Positions 25,501 to 33,156 of a stretch of DNA of 64,000 nucleotides are shown one piece after another. The position numbers were made by a program, and so were the translations under genes. Each line of letters begins with the position of its first letter. Position 1 is the first letter of the stretch. Origin of the DNA: Clostridiales bacterium. Its GTDB lineage: Bacteria; Bacillota; Clostridia; Oscillospirales; Acutalibacteraceae. The stretch covers positions 1 to 64,000 of the forward strand of contig DXXG01000007.1 in NCBI GenBank assembly GCA_019416455.1, written 5' to 3'. The notes under the pieces are model-generated. The model searched no databases, had not been told where the DNA came from, and worked only from the letters and a program-made list of their open reading frames with translations.

Positions 25501-26882
25501 GTCACGCCTTCCGCGAACTCTACATTGGTGCTGATGAGAGAATCAGGCGCTGTCACCGGAGTGAATGTTTTGAATTTTCCATTGTTGACCGTTATGGTGG
25601 GATTGCTCATCACGCCCCAGACAATACCGGTCTCGGAAAGAGTATCAGGACCCGGCTCCAGCAGGGTGGCTGAAAGCGTTCCTTCACTGTACGCGGGCTC
25701 TGTAAAGGCCAGTGGTCCGGGGAGCACCGTTAGGGTCACATTATTTGTAGCGGCATTTCCCGCCTTGTCAGTGACTGTGACGGGGACCTTTTTATCATCC
25801 CGGGTTTTGGCGGTGGTATCGTCCGCAGTCACCGTGGTGACGCATTCACTCACCGGCTCGTTGTCGGTGATCTTCAAGGCGGCCTTGATGGAATTCCGGA
25901 CTATTTCCCCGGAGGTACCGGTCATCACCTCCACTACATCACATTCAAATTCGGGGGCCTTCACATCTTTCCACACCGCGGTCAAAGTGTAGTTTTCGCT
26001 ATCCTTATAGGGGATGCTGTCTCCGGCATGATAGTTCTTGCTGCCATCCGTCCAATACTGAAATTTATATCCCTCACGGACAGGACCGGACGCAGCCTGC
26101 ACAGAGCCGCCCGACAACATTCCCTGATTGGGAGGCATATCGGATACATCGGCCTCGCCGGGCTGATAGATCACGCTGCAAGGCAGGGTAACGTCGCCTT
26201 GAATCGTGTTGCCGTCATTGTCGGTGATTTTGATGGTCGCGTTCCTCCCGTCACATGACACTGTGTAACTGCGTGGATCCAGGGTGACCACCTTATCCTC
26301 GGAATAGTTTAATTCCACCGTGTAATCGGAGCTATTCTCAGATTGGACGGCGCCCGGGTCGTTGAGGTAGACCGTCACATCTTCCCAGGTGATCTCCGCG
26401 GTCTCATAGGTATAGGCATGCAGAGGACCGCAGTTCTGCGCGCCGCCCCTCCAGCAAAAGTAGCGGTACTCAATGGGGTCTGATGTGTTCGGCACTCGGT
26501 AAAGGCCGCCGTAAGGACAGAGGTCAAACCCCTTGCCCGGCTCAACTACGCTCACATAGGCAGCCACTTCATTGGAGTCATAGACCCGGTGTATGTACAA
26601 TATACAGTTATTTAGTTTCCCTGTGGCCTTAAGGACAGCGCCGGAACCCAGCTGAGCCACGGCGTCCTCCTGATCGTACACTCCGTCCAGAAACGCATAG
26701 GTGGTTCCGTTGAAAAACTTCGTCGTCTCATTGAAATCGTAGTAGATAAATCCGTTGCCGGAACCGCTTCCTTTAGGCAGCTTCAGCAAGCCTTCCGCCC
26801 CGGCAGCGGAGATATTGATGGCAGGCACCATACCCAAAACAAGGCACAGCGCCAAAACCACACTTAAACACCTTTTTCCCAT
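19593..26882 (-). CDS. giant multi-domain SLH surface protein (2,429 residues)
   Basis: The ATG at 26882 (MGKRCLSVVLALCL) follows AAGGAGGAG; longer frames lack a ribosome site. A signal peptide of about 27 residues is followed by a non-repeated N-terminal region, an InlB-type beta repeat (about 255-305, REGYKFQYW to LTAVWKD), bacterial Ig-like segments, a Calx-beta-like domain (about 490-600, TFTVSRSGG), many further Ig-like modules, another InlB-type repeat (VRPGYTFTGW), an MBG-like stretch (LDQVYDGSTK), a carboxypeptidase-regulatory-like fold (GAVVSLWLGANKIGETKTD), and three SLH repeats in about the last 195 residues. No enzyme motif was seen, so a stalk-like adhesin is likely. It lies 35 bases behind the diguanylate cyclase gene and is probably co-transcribed with it. 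Confidence 0.9.
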   Translation of the reverse strand: MGKRCLSVVLALCLVLGMVPAINISAAGAEGLLKLPKGSGSGNGFIYYDFNETTKFFNGTTYAFLDGVYDQEDAVAQLGSGAVLKATGKLNNCILYIHRVYDSNEVAAYVSVVEPGKGFDLCPYGGLYRVPNTSDPIEYRYFCWRGGAQNCGPLHAYTYETAEITWEDVTVYLNDPGAVQSENSSDYTVELNYSEDKVVTLDPRSYTVSCDGRNATIKITDNDGNTIQGDVTLPCSVIYQPGEADVSDMPPNQGMLSGGSVQAASGPVREGYKFQYWTDGSKNYHAGDSIPYKDSENYTLTAVWKDVKAPEFECDVVEVMTGTSGEIVRNSIKAALKITDNEPVSECVTTVTADDTTAKTRDDKKVPVTVTDKAGNAATNNVTLTVLPGPLAFTEPAYSEGTLSATLLEPGPDTLSETGIVWGVMSNPTITVNNGKFKTFTPVTAPDSLISTNVEFAEGVTYYARAYAVVDGVTYYGPQASLGDNIPEYGVFTISNNGDQTFTVSRSGGDDGAQTVYFRTVNGSAVGDTHFDHQSDTLDFSDGETSKTITITEYGVNTLYGDNAATGFSNAKRTYSVEIYRVDGGAVIEGNRAAATRTMAGNQTVDRTAFDEKTVNGDTGETIRGDYNEDGQLGWTNGKQGTQKDQIPPQPAENIKPYMQTVSSEIRYYVTFEAKEKDSGYQAIQIVPGNETDTSIYPYDENGGALYGADAWPDGEGVGYTALFEHGGSKKNTNYLSYRFPAPTPFTSGSTLKKEVWKGRDTGDYIAFPVTTDKITTSYGACGDNNDKWYTRNVVHHYQFIDNKEPTLLAVASMGDSTYRVGDSFTVSLVFDEIVDNYNSDLNGKTISTSWGDATYAGGGDTNVLYFTGTVPANATGPLSVTGTNATIKDMADNGGTPSISGSTTPSVDTKTPGFDLSDGTVSGGVGSATISNANENTTSLRYAWSQSETMPATGWIPLTSAELTAAKTAGGFQAMTRQESGTWYLHVLGVYGGNGALAYKYTSVDFGSSGGPDPVQLPSISVSVNNDNWAKSRDISVNAENGAVQYRYGDGAWQVVTGSSVTVTENGTYAFRCVSESDEAAITSAEVTKIDTIAPDVSIGAMVDSEPTQKDDVYHSVTLPVNWSDTQSGVEKVEYVWSNSPTADSGWASVGTDATKLTYDAIESSETVIYLHLRVTDKVGNTVTVHSQGYKVISEEGAKNHAPTITIGLSANEGDGFTPWDGTTWTNETQTLEWKLDGVQDKNYVVTLPDGRTTTDKSGTILVSQNGEYTVSVVDNTYGGSNSDSFTIDKIDTTVPTVSHGSVPEGWQPKPVTVDFTFEDQGGSNLCTAKYKIVDHNTETPTDDLTDFSSTTGGAVTVSEDGEWYIYYEVTDGTAGKYGDGTTRPANTTSGFVGPIQINTGKPTLSVTGGETGASSLVLTVTSDARVEVSKDGGAKEPVSGSYTVTEAGTYVFTATSNAGLTIQQTVRVHSITFDSGVEKQLVVSRGKAEKPSELVRPGYTFTGWMNGQAPWDFDAPVTQDLTLKAGWALNEPAVTLTADKTQVIYGEEIALTADISYETGSDVELTCAWYKDGSETPVSGESGLALTVSKVSQSGSYLVKVTASGDGQTQTVSSNSVTVEVDPKDVFATWSGLDQVYDGSTKSAEADFSGKVDGDDVTVQVSGEGQAAGSYSLTAGLTGADAGNYTLKNNTATLAIQPKPVIFTVTKNTVQADGSVKKAEVTPDDKDFSGYTVFYRQNGQEVSDPTEVGSYEIWVKITDPNYRHTDGSIEMQVGTLTITQAPPVVFTASFEGGEDAQGEAPSQQTAPAKGQITLPANPFLKADHLFTGWKVDGDDKLYQPGDSFTMPARNVTFTAQWQETFTVSGTVTETGGGDQGVQGAVVSLWLGANKIGETKTDPQGQYSFRNLVPGIYNLVVTKDVRTVTSKVEITTKDSTCDAVLPKGATNSIVKVSPGSPDMVVGGLNEVFNTTDSPLYTQEDAKNVEENGYKVEITFTADEKQREDTDIASDMEMIQAEKDSDVTLGLVMDYRLDKKVFDKNNTEIADAGKNIPQSNVLLEVLLPLPAELQGKNSYSVYRVHSSTGQEADKEAQELKQGISNANSLGEYFTVSSDKTKLTLYVKCFSTYAIGYCEKSGGGVGGSSSSGYSPIVEQPEHGKVTVEPSSPEKGEEVTITATPEEGYTVGEVTVIGPDGQPVEVTPNDDGSYTFVQPDGTVTITVVFREKTSVSDCPRDESCPMAKFVDTDLREWYHDGVHYCVEEGLMAGTGKTTFSPNGSLSRAMVAQILYNLEGQPTQDGTVGFTDVSGHWAKAAIRWAEKTGVVSGYGDGTFRPDHAVSREELAQMLYNYAKYKGYDLSGKGDLSGFPDGAKVQNWAVEAMTWANGNGLINGSEQSDGSLLLLPGGNATRAQAASILMNFDLNLVKERT

Positions 26883-26917
26883 ACGAGCTCCTCCTTGAAC
26901 CACTGGTTTTTCACATC

Positions 26918-28069
26918 TCATAGCTGCCGGACACAGCACTGGCCTTTACCGTTCTCTTTCGCCTGATACAGCATCTGGTCCGTATCCGTATACAACTGCT
27001 GGTAAGTACATTGGGGCTTAGCGCAGATGCATGCTCCCATGCTGCATTGAATACCCAACGGCTGATCCTCCCATTGGATATTCCTCAATCGCTCCATGAA
27101 GTCTTGAGTCAGAGTCATGGCCTGGGCCTTTGTCATGGTCTTATCGTAAAGGATGGCGAATTCATCCCCGCCGATCCGTCCCAAGCCTGCCGCGTCCGGA
27201 AAAGCGCGGCGCATCGCTTCCGCTGTTTCCACCAGCACATGGTCTCCGCAGGGATGTCCGTAGCGGTCATTGAATTGTTTAAATTCATCCAGATCTATTA
27301 AGAACAAAGTCAGACCATTCGTTCTCCCTCTATGTTCCAAACCATGAAGCATCTGCTCCGCCCAACACTCTATTGTCGTCTTGTTAAGCAGTCCTGTCAG
27401 AGGATCCCGGCGCACTAATTCCTGCAATTTAGCGTTTATCTCCACGATTTTCTTCTTCTGTTTCAACGAAACCCCGGTATGGTGAGCATGGGCCAGAGAA
27501 ACAGCCAGAGCCACCATAAAAGTAATCGTCATGTTAAGCCGGTCGCCAGCCCCCAGCAGCGGCGCCGTGACGACGCGAAACAGCACATAGCTCACCAAAC
27601 ACTGTGCGATGCTGTACAACGGCGGCGCCTGGATCAGCAAAGCCAGCCCCATCAGTGCTGTCGTCAGCACCGTAGTCCCCGCGGCGGGATCCCGGTACAG
27701 GTCGTAGGTGTTGAGTGCCATGTGCCACAAAAGAAACGACCACGACACGACATACTGCGCAATCCACTGGCCCCTCACCGAAGCCTTTCGCAGCGAATGC
27801 CGCAAAACCAGCCACAAGATCCCAAAGAGGATCAAAAGACAGTACATCGTGAAATAGATACGGTTGTTCCGTGTTCCAAGGCCGGATCGAGACCAGAACA
27901 CCACTCGAGCCATATTGAACAACTCCACCGAGAAAATGATGATGCAGATGATCCACAAGGAGAAGTTGTTTTTTCGCACAGTTTCTTCCAGAAACTCATG
28001 GCGGATATATTTGGGAACCCGCAGTCTGCCCACCGATTTGTATCTAAACAGTTTCAAAATTCTCTGCAT
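26918..28069 (-). CDS. membrane diguanylate cyclase
   Basis: A 383-residue protein. GGGGAG precedes the ATG at 28069. Six or so membrane helices span about 36-205 with little outside the membrane. A GGDEF domain (about 220-380) has LTGLLNKTT, LIDLDEFKQFNDRYGHPCGD and the active motif RIGGDEF, so it should make cyclic di-GMP. The usual inhibitory RxxD is absent (FPDAAGLGRIGGDEF). It is the first gene of a two-gene unit with the giant SLH adhesin, and is divergent from the LytTR/GHKL pair. Surface adhesin and second-messenger enzyme in one operon implies coupling of attachment and cyclic di-GMP, though the receptor is not visible here. Confidence 0.88.
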   Translation of the reverse strand: MQRILKLFRYKSVGRLRVPKYIRHEFLEETVRKNNFSLWIICIIIFSVELFNMARVVFWSRSGLGTRNNRIYFTMYCLLILFGILWLVLRHSLRKASVRGQWIAQYVVSWSFLLWHMALNTYDLYRDPAAGTTVLTTALMGLALLIQAPPLYSIAQCLVSYVLFRVVTAPLLGAGDRLNMTITFMVALAVSLAHAHHTGVSLKQKKKIVEINAKLQELVRRDPLTGLLNKTTIECWAEQMLHGLEHRGRTNGLTLFLIDLDEFKQFNDRYGHPCGDHVLVETAEAMRRAFPDAAGLGRIGGDEFAILYDKTMTKAQAMTLTQDFMERLRNIQWEDQPLGIQCSMGACICAKPQCTYQQLYTDTDQMLYQAKENGKGQCCVRQL

Positions 28070-28182
28070 CGTTTAAACTCCCCTTTTGAGACTGTGTTCA
28101 CACAGGAAAACCGCCGTCAGCGCTGCTTTTGGCCCATCCCTATACCCAGCCGCGCAGGCATCCGTTCTTTTGACGAACCCTC

Positions 28183-28211
28183 TTGACGGTTTTCCCCTTC
28201 CATGATATTTA
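28183..28211 (+). promoter_or_regulatory. promoter of LytTR/GHKL operon
   Basis: TTGACG (28183-28188), 17 bases, TATTTA (28206-28211), homologous to the promoter at 3169-3197. Downstream both share an AATCAC block and an AAAATTTG block before the regulator start. Confidence 0.55.
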
Positions 28212-28304
28212 TTATATAAATCACCTTGAAGTTGGAAAGCGATTGTTCAAAATGCGCTATTTTCTGCGTAAAATTTGAGCTCTGTCGCAGAACGGAGGAT
28301 GACG

Positions 28305-29045
28305 ATGCTGCGGATCGCCATATGCGATGATGAAAAAAAATACCTGGATCAGGTGGCTGCAATGCTGGACACCTATTTTAAAACTCAACCCGGTTTTCAG
28401 GGACAGGTTGAGCTGTTCCTGAGCGGAGGCGCGCTGCTGTCCCGGACGGAAGAATCAGGAGGATTTGACATCTATGTACTGGATATTCTCATGCCGGAAC
28501 TGAGCGGGATCGATACCGGACGGCGCTTGCGGGAGCTGGGCACAGGCGGTGAGATCATCTATCTCACCTGCTCCAATGATTTCGCCGCCGACAGCTACGA
28601 CGTAAAGGCTTTTTTCTACCTGCTCAAGCCGGTAACAGAAAACAAACTGTTCCAGGTGCTGGATGGAGCGGTGGAAAAACTGAACCGGCGGCGAAACAGC
28701 GCCATTGTGGTGGCCACGTCGGACGGGCCGCGGCGCATTCTGTTGGAGAATATCCGGTACGTAGAACGGGTGGGACGATGCATACGCTACTGGTGCACCG
28801 ACGGCCCTCTGGACTCTCAGACGATCCGGGTACCCTTTCGCCAGATGACCGCTCCTCTTCTGACTGACCGGCGCTTTTACTTGTGCGGGGCCAGTTTCGT
28901 GCTGAATTTTCAGCATGTGACCGGGGTAAACGGCCAGACCGCCCTTCTGGATAACAATGAGACTGTAACGCTGCCCCGAACGTCGGCATCAGACTTTAAA
29001 AAAGCCTGGGGCGACTACTGGCTGTCGGAATCCAATGGGCTGTGA
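28305..29045 (+). CDS. LytTR-family response regulator
   Basis: A 246-residue regulator. CGGAGG is placed for the ATG at 28305 (MLRIAICDDEKKY); nearby upstream in-frame starts lie in or before the ribosome site. Receiver domain 1-120 has the acidic DDE cluster, phospho-acceptor Asp in YVLDILMPE near residue 60 and the Lys in LLKPV near 108. The LytTR DNA-binding domain (about 140-240) has the typical RYVERVGR and VPFRQM segments. Its partner is the GHKL kinase 31 bases downstream. Such pairs usually answer an autoinducing peptide and bind paired sites in promoters of virulence or surface genes. It is the intact version of the remnant at 3287. Confidence 0.9.
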   Translation: MLRIAICDDEKKYLDQVAAMLDTYFKTQPGFQGQVELFLSGGALLSRTEESGGFDIYVLDILMPELSGIDTGRRLRELGTGGEIIYLTCSNDFAADSYDVKAFFYLLKPVTENKLFQVLDGAVEKLNRRRNSAIVVATSDGPRRILLENIRYVERVGRCIRYWCTDGPLDSQTIRVPFRQMTAPLLTDRRFYLCGASFVLNFQHVTGVNGQTALLDNNETVTLPRTSASDFKKAWGDYWLSESNGL

Positions 29046-29076
29046 GAAGCCTTGATAAAACGGGGAGGCGCTTAAA

Positions 29077-30345
29077 GTGGATCTCTATCACACTTTGTTT
29101 GTAGCGGGGTCACAGGCATTTCTGGGCAGCTATGTCATGCTGTTGATCGATTTCCGCAAACCGGTAGCCAAATGGCGGACCCGATGGATCATCACAGTGG
29201 TTTCGGTGGTCTGCGCGAATCTGTTCGGACTGCTCTTCCTGGATTTCTGGGACACCTATCAGCGCGTAGCCCTTTTCACAATGACGCTCCCCTACATTTT
29301 GGTCACCATCTGGTGCTCCAGTCACCGAGACTTTCGCGCTGTTTTCAGTATGGCCACCGCACTGTTTATTGGCTGCATCGGAACGATCATCTCTAACATA
29401 GTGCAGGTATTCGTATGGGGCAATGAATATTTCATCCTTGGCGTGCGCTTTGCTTCTTTTATCATCATGTTCTTCGTTCTGCGGCGCTTCAGCAGTACAT
29501 ATCGGGAAATGCTGCATCAGATGGATCACAGCTGGGGCATCTTATGTATCATTCCCATGACCACCTTCATCACCCTGTTGTACCTCACCAATTATTTGGA
29601 GTCGTTCCCTATCATCATCACGTTGGTGTGCAGTTGTAGTCTGCTGGTGGTATGCGGCTGTTCCTACTACTTGATGTATCTGTTTTTTGAACGTGTTCAG
29701 AAAGAAAACAGCGCCCGTTATGAGTCCCAGCTATCTACCTTGCAGCTATCCGCTTTCCAGAGCCGGATGGAGGCAGTGAAGGCGGCTGAAGTTGCCATCC
29801 GCACCGAGCGCCACGACTTGCGCCACCGGCTCCAGACCGTGGCGGAACTGGTAGCACGAGGGAACAAAGACGAAGCCCTGAACTTTCTGGACGCCGCCCA
29901 AAAACGGCTGGATAAGCACAAGGAAATCCACTGGTGCCGCCCACCTGTACTGGATGCGGTGTTCTCCTCCTACTTCGACCAAGCCAGAAGTCAGGAAATC
30001 TATGTAAAAGCGGACATTTCCCTGTCCGACGACCTCTCAGTGGCCGAAGGGGAACTGGCTATCGTGATAGCAAACGCTTTGGATAACGCCATCAGCGCCA
30101 ATCTGGCACTGCCTTTGGACAAACGGGTGATCCGTGTCAAGATGGTAGGAACGCCCAGCGTCATGCTGGAGATTTCCAATCCCTGCGTCGAAGAGGTGAT
30201 CTTTGACAGCGACCATCTGCCGGTGGCTCAGAAAGAAGGCCACGGTGTGGGGGTACAGTCGATTGCCGCTTTTTGCCGAAAATACGGAGCCGTGTGCCAG
30301 TTCGACCTGATCGACGGCTGGTTCCGATTCAGACTGGTCCTGTAA
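29077..30345 (+). CDS. AgrC-like GHKL sensor histidine kinase
   Basis: A 422-residue membrane kinase starting at GTG 29077 behind GGGGAGG. Residues 1-215 hold about six membrane helices. The core has ERHDLRH near 245, NALDNAI (N-box) near 334 and GHGVGVQ (G-box) near 388. From QLSTLQLSA onward the sequence is very like the kinase at 3461, while the membrane sensor halves differ strongly, so the two have one output module and different inputs. It forms an operon with the LytTR regulator; no autoinducer peptide or AgrB-like protease gene was found nearby. Confidence 0.88.
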   Translation: MDLYHTLFVAGSQAFLGSYVMLLIDFRKPVAKWRTRWIITVVSVVCANLFGLLFLDFWDTYQRVALFTMTLPYILVTIWCSSHRDFRAVFSMATALFIGCIGTIISNIVQVFVWGNEYFILGVRFASFIIMFFVLRRFSSTYREMLHQMDHSWGILCIIPMTTFITLLYLTNYLESFPIIITLVCSCSLLVVCGCSYYLMYLFFERVQKENSARYESQLSTLQLSAFQSRMEAVKAAEVAIRTERHDLRHRLQTVAELVARGNKDEALNFLDAAQKRLDKHKEIHWCRPPVLDAVFSSYFDQARSQEIYVKADISLSDDLSVAEGELAIVIANALDNAISANLALPLDKRVIRVKMVGTPSVMLEISNPCVEEVIFDSDHLPVAQKEGHGVGVQSIAAFCRKYGAVCQFDLIDGWFRFRLVL

Positions 30346-30411
30346 TTGGATGACCCCCTTTCTCTCTGACGCTTTTCTCCTTTTCCCCTCTTTGTATTTC
30401 CTATAAAAAAC

Positions 30412-30446
30412 AGTGTGACCGCTCCCACATTGGGGGCGGTCACACT
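30412..30446 (-). terminator. terminator of the MATE operon
   Basis: AGTGTGACCGC (30412-30422) pairs with GCGGTCACACT (30436-30446), with a further CCC/GGG inside. On the minus strand it is followed by GTTTTTTAT and begins right after the stop codon at 30449. Confidence 0.8.
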
Positions 30447-30448
30447 AT

Positions 30449-31036
30449 TTATCGTCTCTCATAAAGCTCTTTCAAGATCTCCGCGCATTTCTCCAGACCC
30501 AAGGTCCCGCTGTTAAGGGTGACGTCGTAATTTTGAGCGTGGCCCCATTTCATGTCCGTGTAGAACCGGTGATAAGCAGCTCGCCGTTTGTCCTTGTCCT
30601 TCAAACGCTGCTCCGGGGACTGCTCTCGCTGGCCATACACCTTTACAATCCTTTCCGCGCGAAATTTCATGTCCGCATGGATGAACGCCCGCAGCAGATC
30701 CGCCTTCCCCCGAAGGATGTAATCCGCGCACCGGCCCACGATCACACAGGGGCCTTCCTGGGCCAGATCCGTGATGATCTTATATTGGATCTTCCAAAGG
30801 TAGTCACTGTTATTGGGCCCGGAACTGGGGTGGGAGAACGCGGAAGCCAATAATCCCCCCGGCGCGTACTCCCCTGCTTCCTGGATATACCCGGCGTCGA
30901 ATCCGCTAACTCCCGCGATCTTTTCCAGGAGCTCGCTGTCGTAGCAGGGAATTCCCAATTCCTCCGCCACTGTTTTGCCTATGGTCCGCCCGCCGCTTCC
31001 AAATTCACGGCTGATGGTAAGGATCCTGTTCGTCAT
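30449..31036 (-). CDS. cytidylate-kinase-like P-loop protein
   Basis: A 195-residue protein. AAGGAGG precedes the ATG at 31036. The start ILTISREFGSGGRTIGK is the nucleotide-binding loop of the cytidylate-kinase-like family (Pfam Cytidylate_kin2), followed by LGIPCYDSELLEKIA and the VGRCADYIL segment. The family is thought to phosphorylate a nucleoside or nucleoside-like substrate; few members have been tested. It lies 25 bases behind the MATE transporter in a MarR-controlled operon, so its substrate may be linked to resistance or efflux. That link is inference. Confidence 0.75.
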   Translation of the reverse strand: MTNRILTISREFGSGGRTIGKTVAEELGIPCYDSELLEKIAGVSGFDAGYIQEAGEYAPGGLLASAFSHPSSGPNNSDYLWKIQYKIITDLAQEGPCVIVGRCADYILRGKADLLRAFIHADMKFRAERIVKVYGQREQSPEQRLKDKDKRRAAYHRFYTDMKWGHAQNYDVTLNSGTLGLEKCAEILKELYERR

Positions 31037-31061
31037 ATCGGTCAACCTCCTTGTGATAACA

Positions 31062-32456
31062 TCAAGTACTGGAAATCTGCTTTTTATGTTCTCTCTTCAG
31101 GTGGTTCCTCTCGTACCCCAGAAGAACCAAAGAAAGAATGAACGCCAAGCCGTCCGCCACAGGCCCTGTCCACAAAACACCGTCCACGCCCAAAAACAGG
31201 GGCAAAATCAGCGCTGCGGGCACAAAGAAGATGATCTGTCTTGCCAGAGACAGGATAGCGGACTTCACAGGTTTCCCCACAGCTTGCAGGTACACAGCCG
31301 CCATGGTCTGGAACCCGGTGAGAGGGCAGAGCATCAGGAAGATCCGGAAAGCCTTTACGGCAAATTCATTGTACAGACCTTCTTCCGAGCCGAACAGATT
31401 CACCACGCTCATAGGCGCGAACTGGAACAGCAAGAACGCCAGTACCGAAATGATCTCCGAAACGATCAGGGAGATCTCCAACGCCTGCTTGACTCGATGG
31501 TAATTTTTCGCCCCGTAGTTGAACCCGATGATGGGCTGCGTACCGGTAGCGATGCCCAGCAGGATAGCGATGAGGATCTGGTTCACCTTCATCACGATGC
31601 CGGTAGCCGTCAGAGGGATTTCCGCGCCGTACACGGAGGAAGCGCCATATACTGCCAACAGGTTGTTGGTCAGAGCCATAACGATGGTGATGGCGAACTG
31701 GGTGATAAAGCTGCTCAGGCCGAAGGTCACGATATTCCCACAGGTCTTTCTCTTCAACCGGAAGGTGATTGCGCTGAGACGCACCGTTTTGAACCGGGGC
31801 AGATAGACCACGGACACCACGAAAGACGCTACTTGGCCCACTACCGTAGCGATGGCCGCACCCCGGACACCCATATGGAAAATGAAAATGAACACCGGGT
31901 CCAGAATCACATTGATGAGAGCGCCGATCACCATGGAAGCCATGGCGTATTTCGGGCTGCCGTCAGCACGGATCATGGAGTTGATGGCTGCAGAGATCAT
32001 CATAAAAGGCAACCCGATGCCGATGATGACGCCATACCCCAGCGCGTAGGGCCGCAGGACGTCGGTCGCTCCGAACAAAGTCAGGATGGGATCGATTCCC
32101 ACTAGGAACACCAACGTCAGCACCAAGCTGACCACGGTGACCAAGGTCACTGCGTTGCCCACACCTTTTCGGGCGTCCTCTATCTCTCCTTCTCCCAGCT
32201 TCAGGCTTAGGAACGCCGCGCCGCCGTTGCCGATCATCATGGCCAGGGCCAATGCGACAATGGTAATGGGAAACACGATATTGGTGGCGCCGTTGCCCAA
32301 GTATCCCACACCCCAGCCGATGAAGATCTGGTCCACGATGTTATACAGGGAATTGACCAGAAGCGCGATGACACTGGGAATGGCGAATTTAAGGATGAGC
32401 CTGCCAATGGGCTCCACCCCAAAAGGGTTTTTCGTTTCTGCGTTTTCGTGATCCAT
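31062..32456 (-). CDS. MATE-family multidrug efflux transporter
   Basis: A 464-residue transporter. AAGGAGG precedes the ATG at 32456. Twelve membrane helices in two related halves, with the family features PIGRLILKFAIPSVIALLVNSLYNIVDQ at the start (partly GRLILKFAIPS) and GTQPIIGFNYGA in the second half. MATE proteins export cationic drugs by sodium or proton antiport. A MarR-type operator lies 25 bases upstream at 32481-32492, and the marR gene precedes it on the same strand. Together they form a typical inducible efflux unit. Confidence 0.9.
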   Translation of the reverse strand: MDHENAETKNPFGVEPIGRLILKFAIPSVIALLVNSLYNIVDQIFIGWGVGYLGNGATNIVFPITIVALALAMMIGNGGAAFLSLKLGEGEIEDARKGVGNAVTLVTVVSLVLTLVFLVGIDPILTLFGATDVLRPYALGYGVIIGIGLPFMMISAAINSMIRADGSPKYAMASMVIGALINVILDPVFIFIFHMGVRGAAIATVVGQVASFVVSVVYLPRFKTVRLSAITFRLKRKTCGNIVTFGLSSFITQFAITIVMALTNNLLAVYGASSVYGAEIPLTATGIVMKVNQILIAILLGIATGTQPIIGFNYGAKNYHRVKQALEISLIVSEIISVLAFLLFQFAPMSVVNLFGSEEGLYNEFAVKAFRIFLMLCPLTGFQTMAAVYLQAVGKPVKSAILSLARQIIFFVPAALILPLFLGVDGVLWTGPVADGLAFILSLVLLGYERNHLKREHKKQISST

Positions 32457-32480
32457 GTCCGTAGAACCTCCTTAAAATAC

Positions 32481-32492
32481 GTAACTAGTTAC
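32481..32492. promoter_or_regulatory. MarR operator, internal site (GTAACTAGTTAC)
   Basis: Perfect 12-base palindrome between marR and the MATE gene, the same core as in the 18-base palindrome at 33023-33040. A second site would let the repressor act on the transporter gene separately. Confidence 0.7.
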
Positions 32493-32562
32493 TTAATGCA
32501 GCCTAAAAGCAGGCAGAGTGTTCAAAGACAGACTTTGACACACTGCCTGGATGATTTCCAAA

Positions 32563-32991
32563 TCAGGAACCAATATTTTGAAGGATCTTATCCGCCAAGC
32601 GGGTCAATTCCAGCCGTTCTTCCTCTGAAAGGCCCCGGCAAAGTTCTTGGAACACTTCCGCGTCCTGGGCCAAGATCATTTTGTAGATCCCGGCTGACTG
32701 TTCTGTACAAGTGATCTTCTTGAACCTCTTGTCCTTGGAACCGGGAACACATCGAACGAAACCTTTGGCCTCCAGTCTTTGGAGCAGCTTGGTCATTGCG
32801 GGATGGGTCACATGCTCTAAACGTTCCAGGTCATTTTGATGGACCTCTGTTTCCCCTGCCGCTTCCAATCGGCTGATGGACCCCAATACCCGCAGCTGCA
32901 CAGACGTGAGCCCCAAGGTACCGGCTTTTTCATCCAGTCGCTTCCGGAATTCCCGATTGATAATGGCGATCTTCAATCCAAAAGGCATCAT
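32563..32991 (-). CDS. MarR-family transcriptional repressor
   Basis: A 142-residue winged-helix regulator. I chose the ATG at 32991 (MMPFGLKIAIINREF) because AGAGG lies upstream at a fair distance; an in-frame ATG at 33021 touches the operator and has no ribosome site. The DNA-binding part reads LGLTSVQLRVLGSIS, VTHPAMTKLLQRLEAKGFV and the wing PGSKDKRFKKITCT. MarR proteins usually repress their own gene and a neighbouring transporter and are released by a small ligand. Palindromes at both promoters in this unit fit that model well. Confidence 0.88.
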   Translation of the reverse strand: MMPFGLKIAIINREFRKRLDEKAGTLGLTSVQLRVLGSISRLEAAGETEVHQNDLERLEHVTHPAMTKLLQRLEAKGFVRCVPGSKDKRFKKITCTEQSAGIYKMILAQDAEVFQELCRGLSEEERLELTRLADKILQNIGS

Positions 32992-33022
32992 GGCGACCGA
33001 CCTCTGCTTTCTTTTCCACATT

Positions 33023-33067
33023 TAAGTAACTAGTTACTTATTATAATCGCTTTTGAAAGTTTGTCAA
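33023..33067 (-). promoter_or_regulatory. marR promoter with 18-bp operator palindrome
   Basis: Minus strand TTGACA (33062-33067), 16-base spacer, TATAAT (33040-33045). The perfect palindrome TAAGTAACTAGTTACTTA (33023-33040) covers the transcription start, so autorepression is expected. Confidence 0.75.
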
Positions 33068-33108
33068 GTAAGGCTTGGAACTCTAACTCGCCCGCTTTTT
33101 CCCAAAGC

Positions 33109-33136
33109 AAAAGACCGGGATGGCTCCCGGTCTTTC
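33109..33136 (-). terminator. SLH-associated terminator, copy D
   Basis: AAAAGACCGGGA (33109-33120) pairs with TCCCGGTCTTT (33125-33135). It stands behind the SLH fragment at 33157 and is now the first good terminator downstream of the xanthine dehydrogenase operon. Confidence 0.7.
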
Positions 33137-33156
33137 TTCTTAGACGAATACAATGT

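Noticed and set aside
30975..32105. A 376-codon antisense frame over the MATE gene
   Set aside because: Charged low-complexity translation with no family; the MATE frame is unambiguous.
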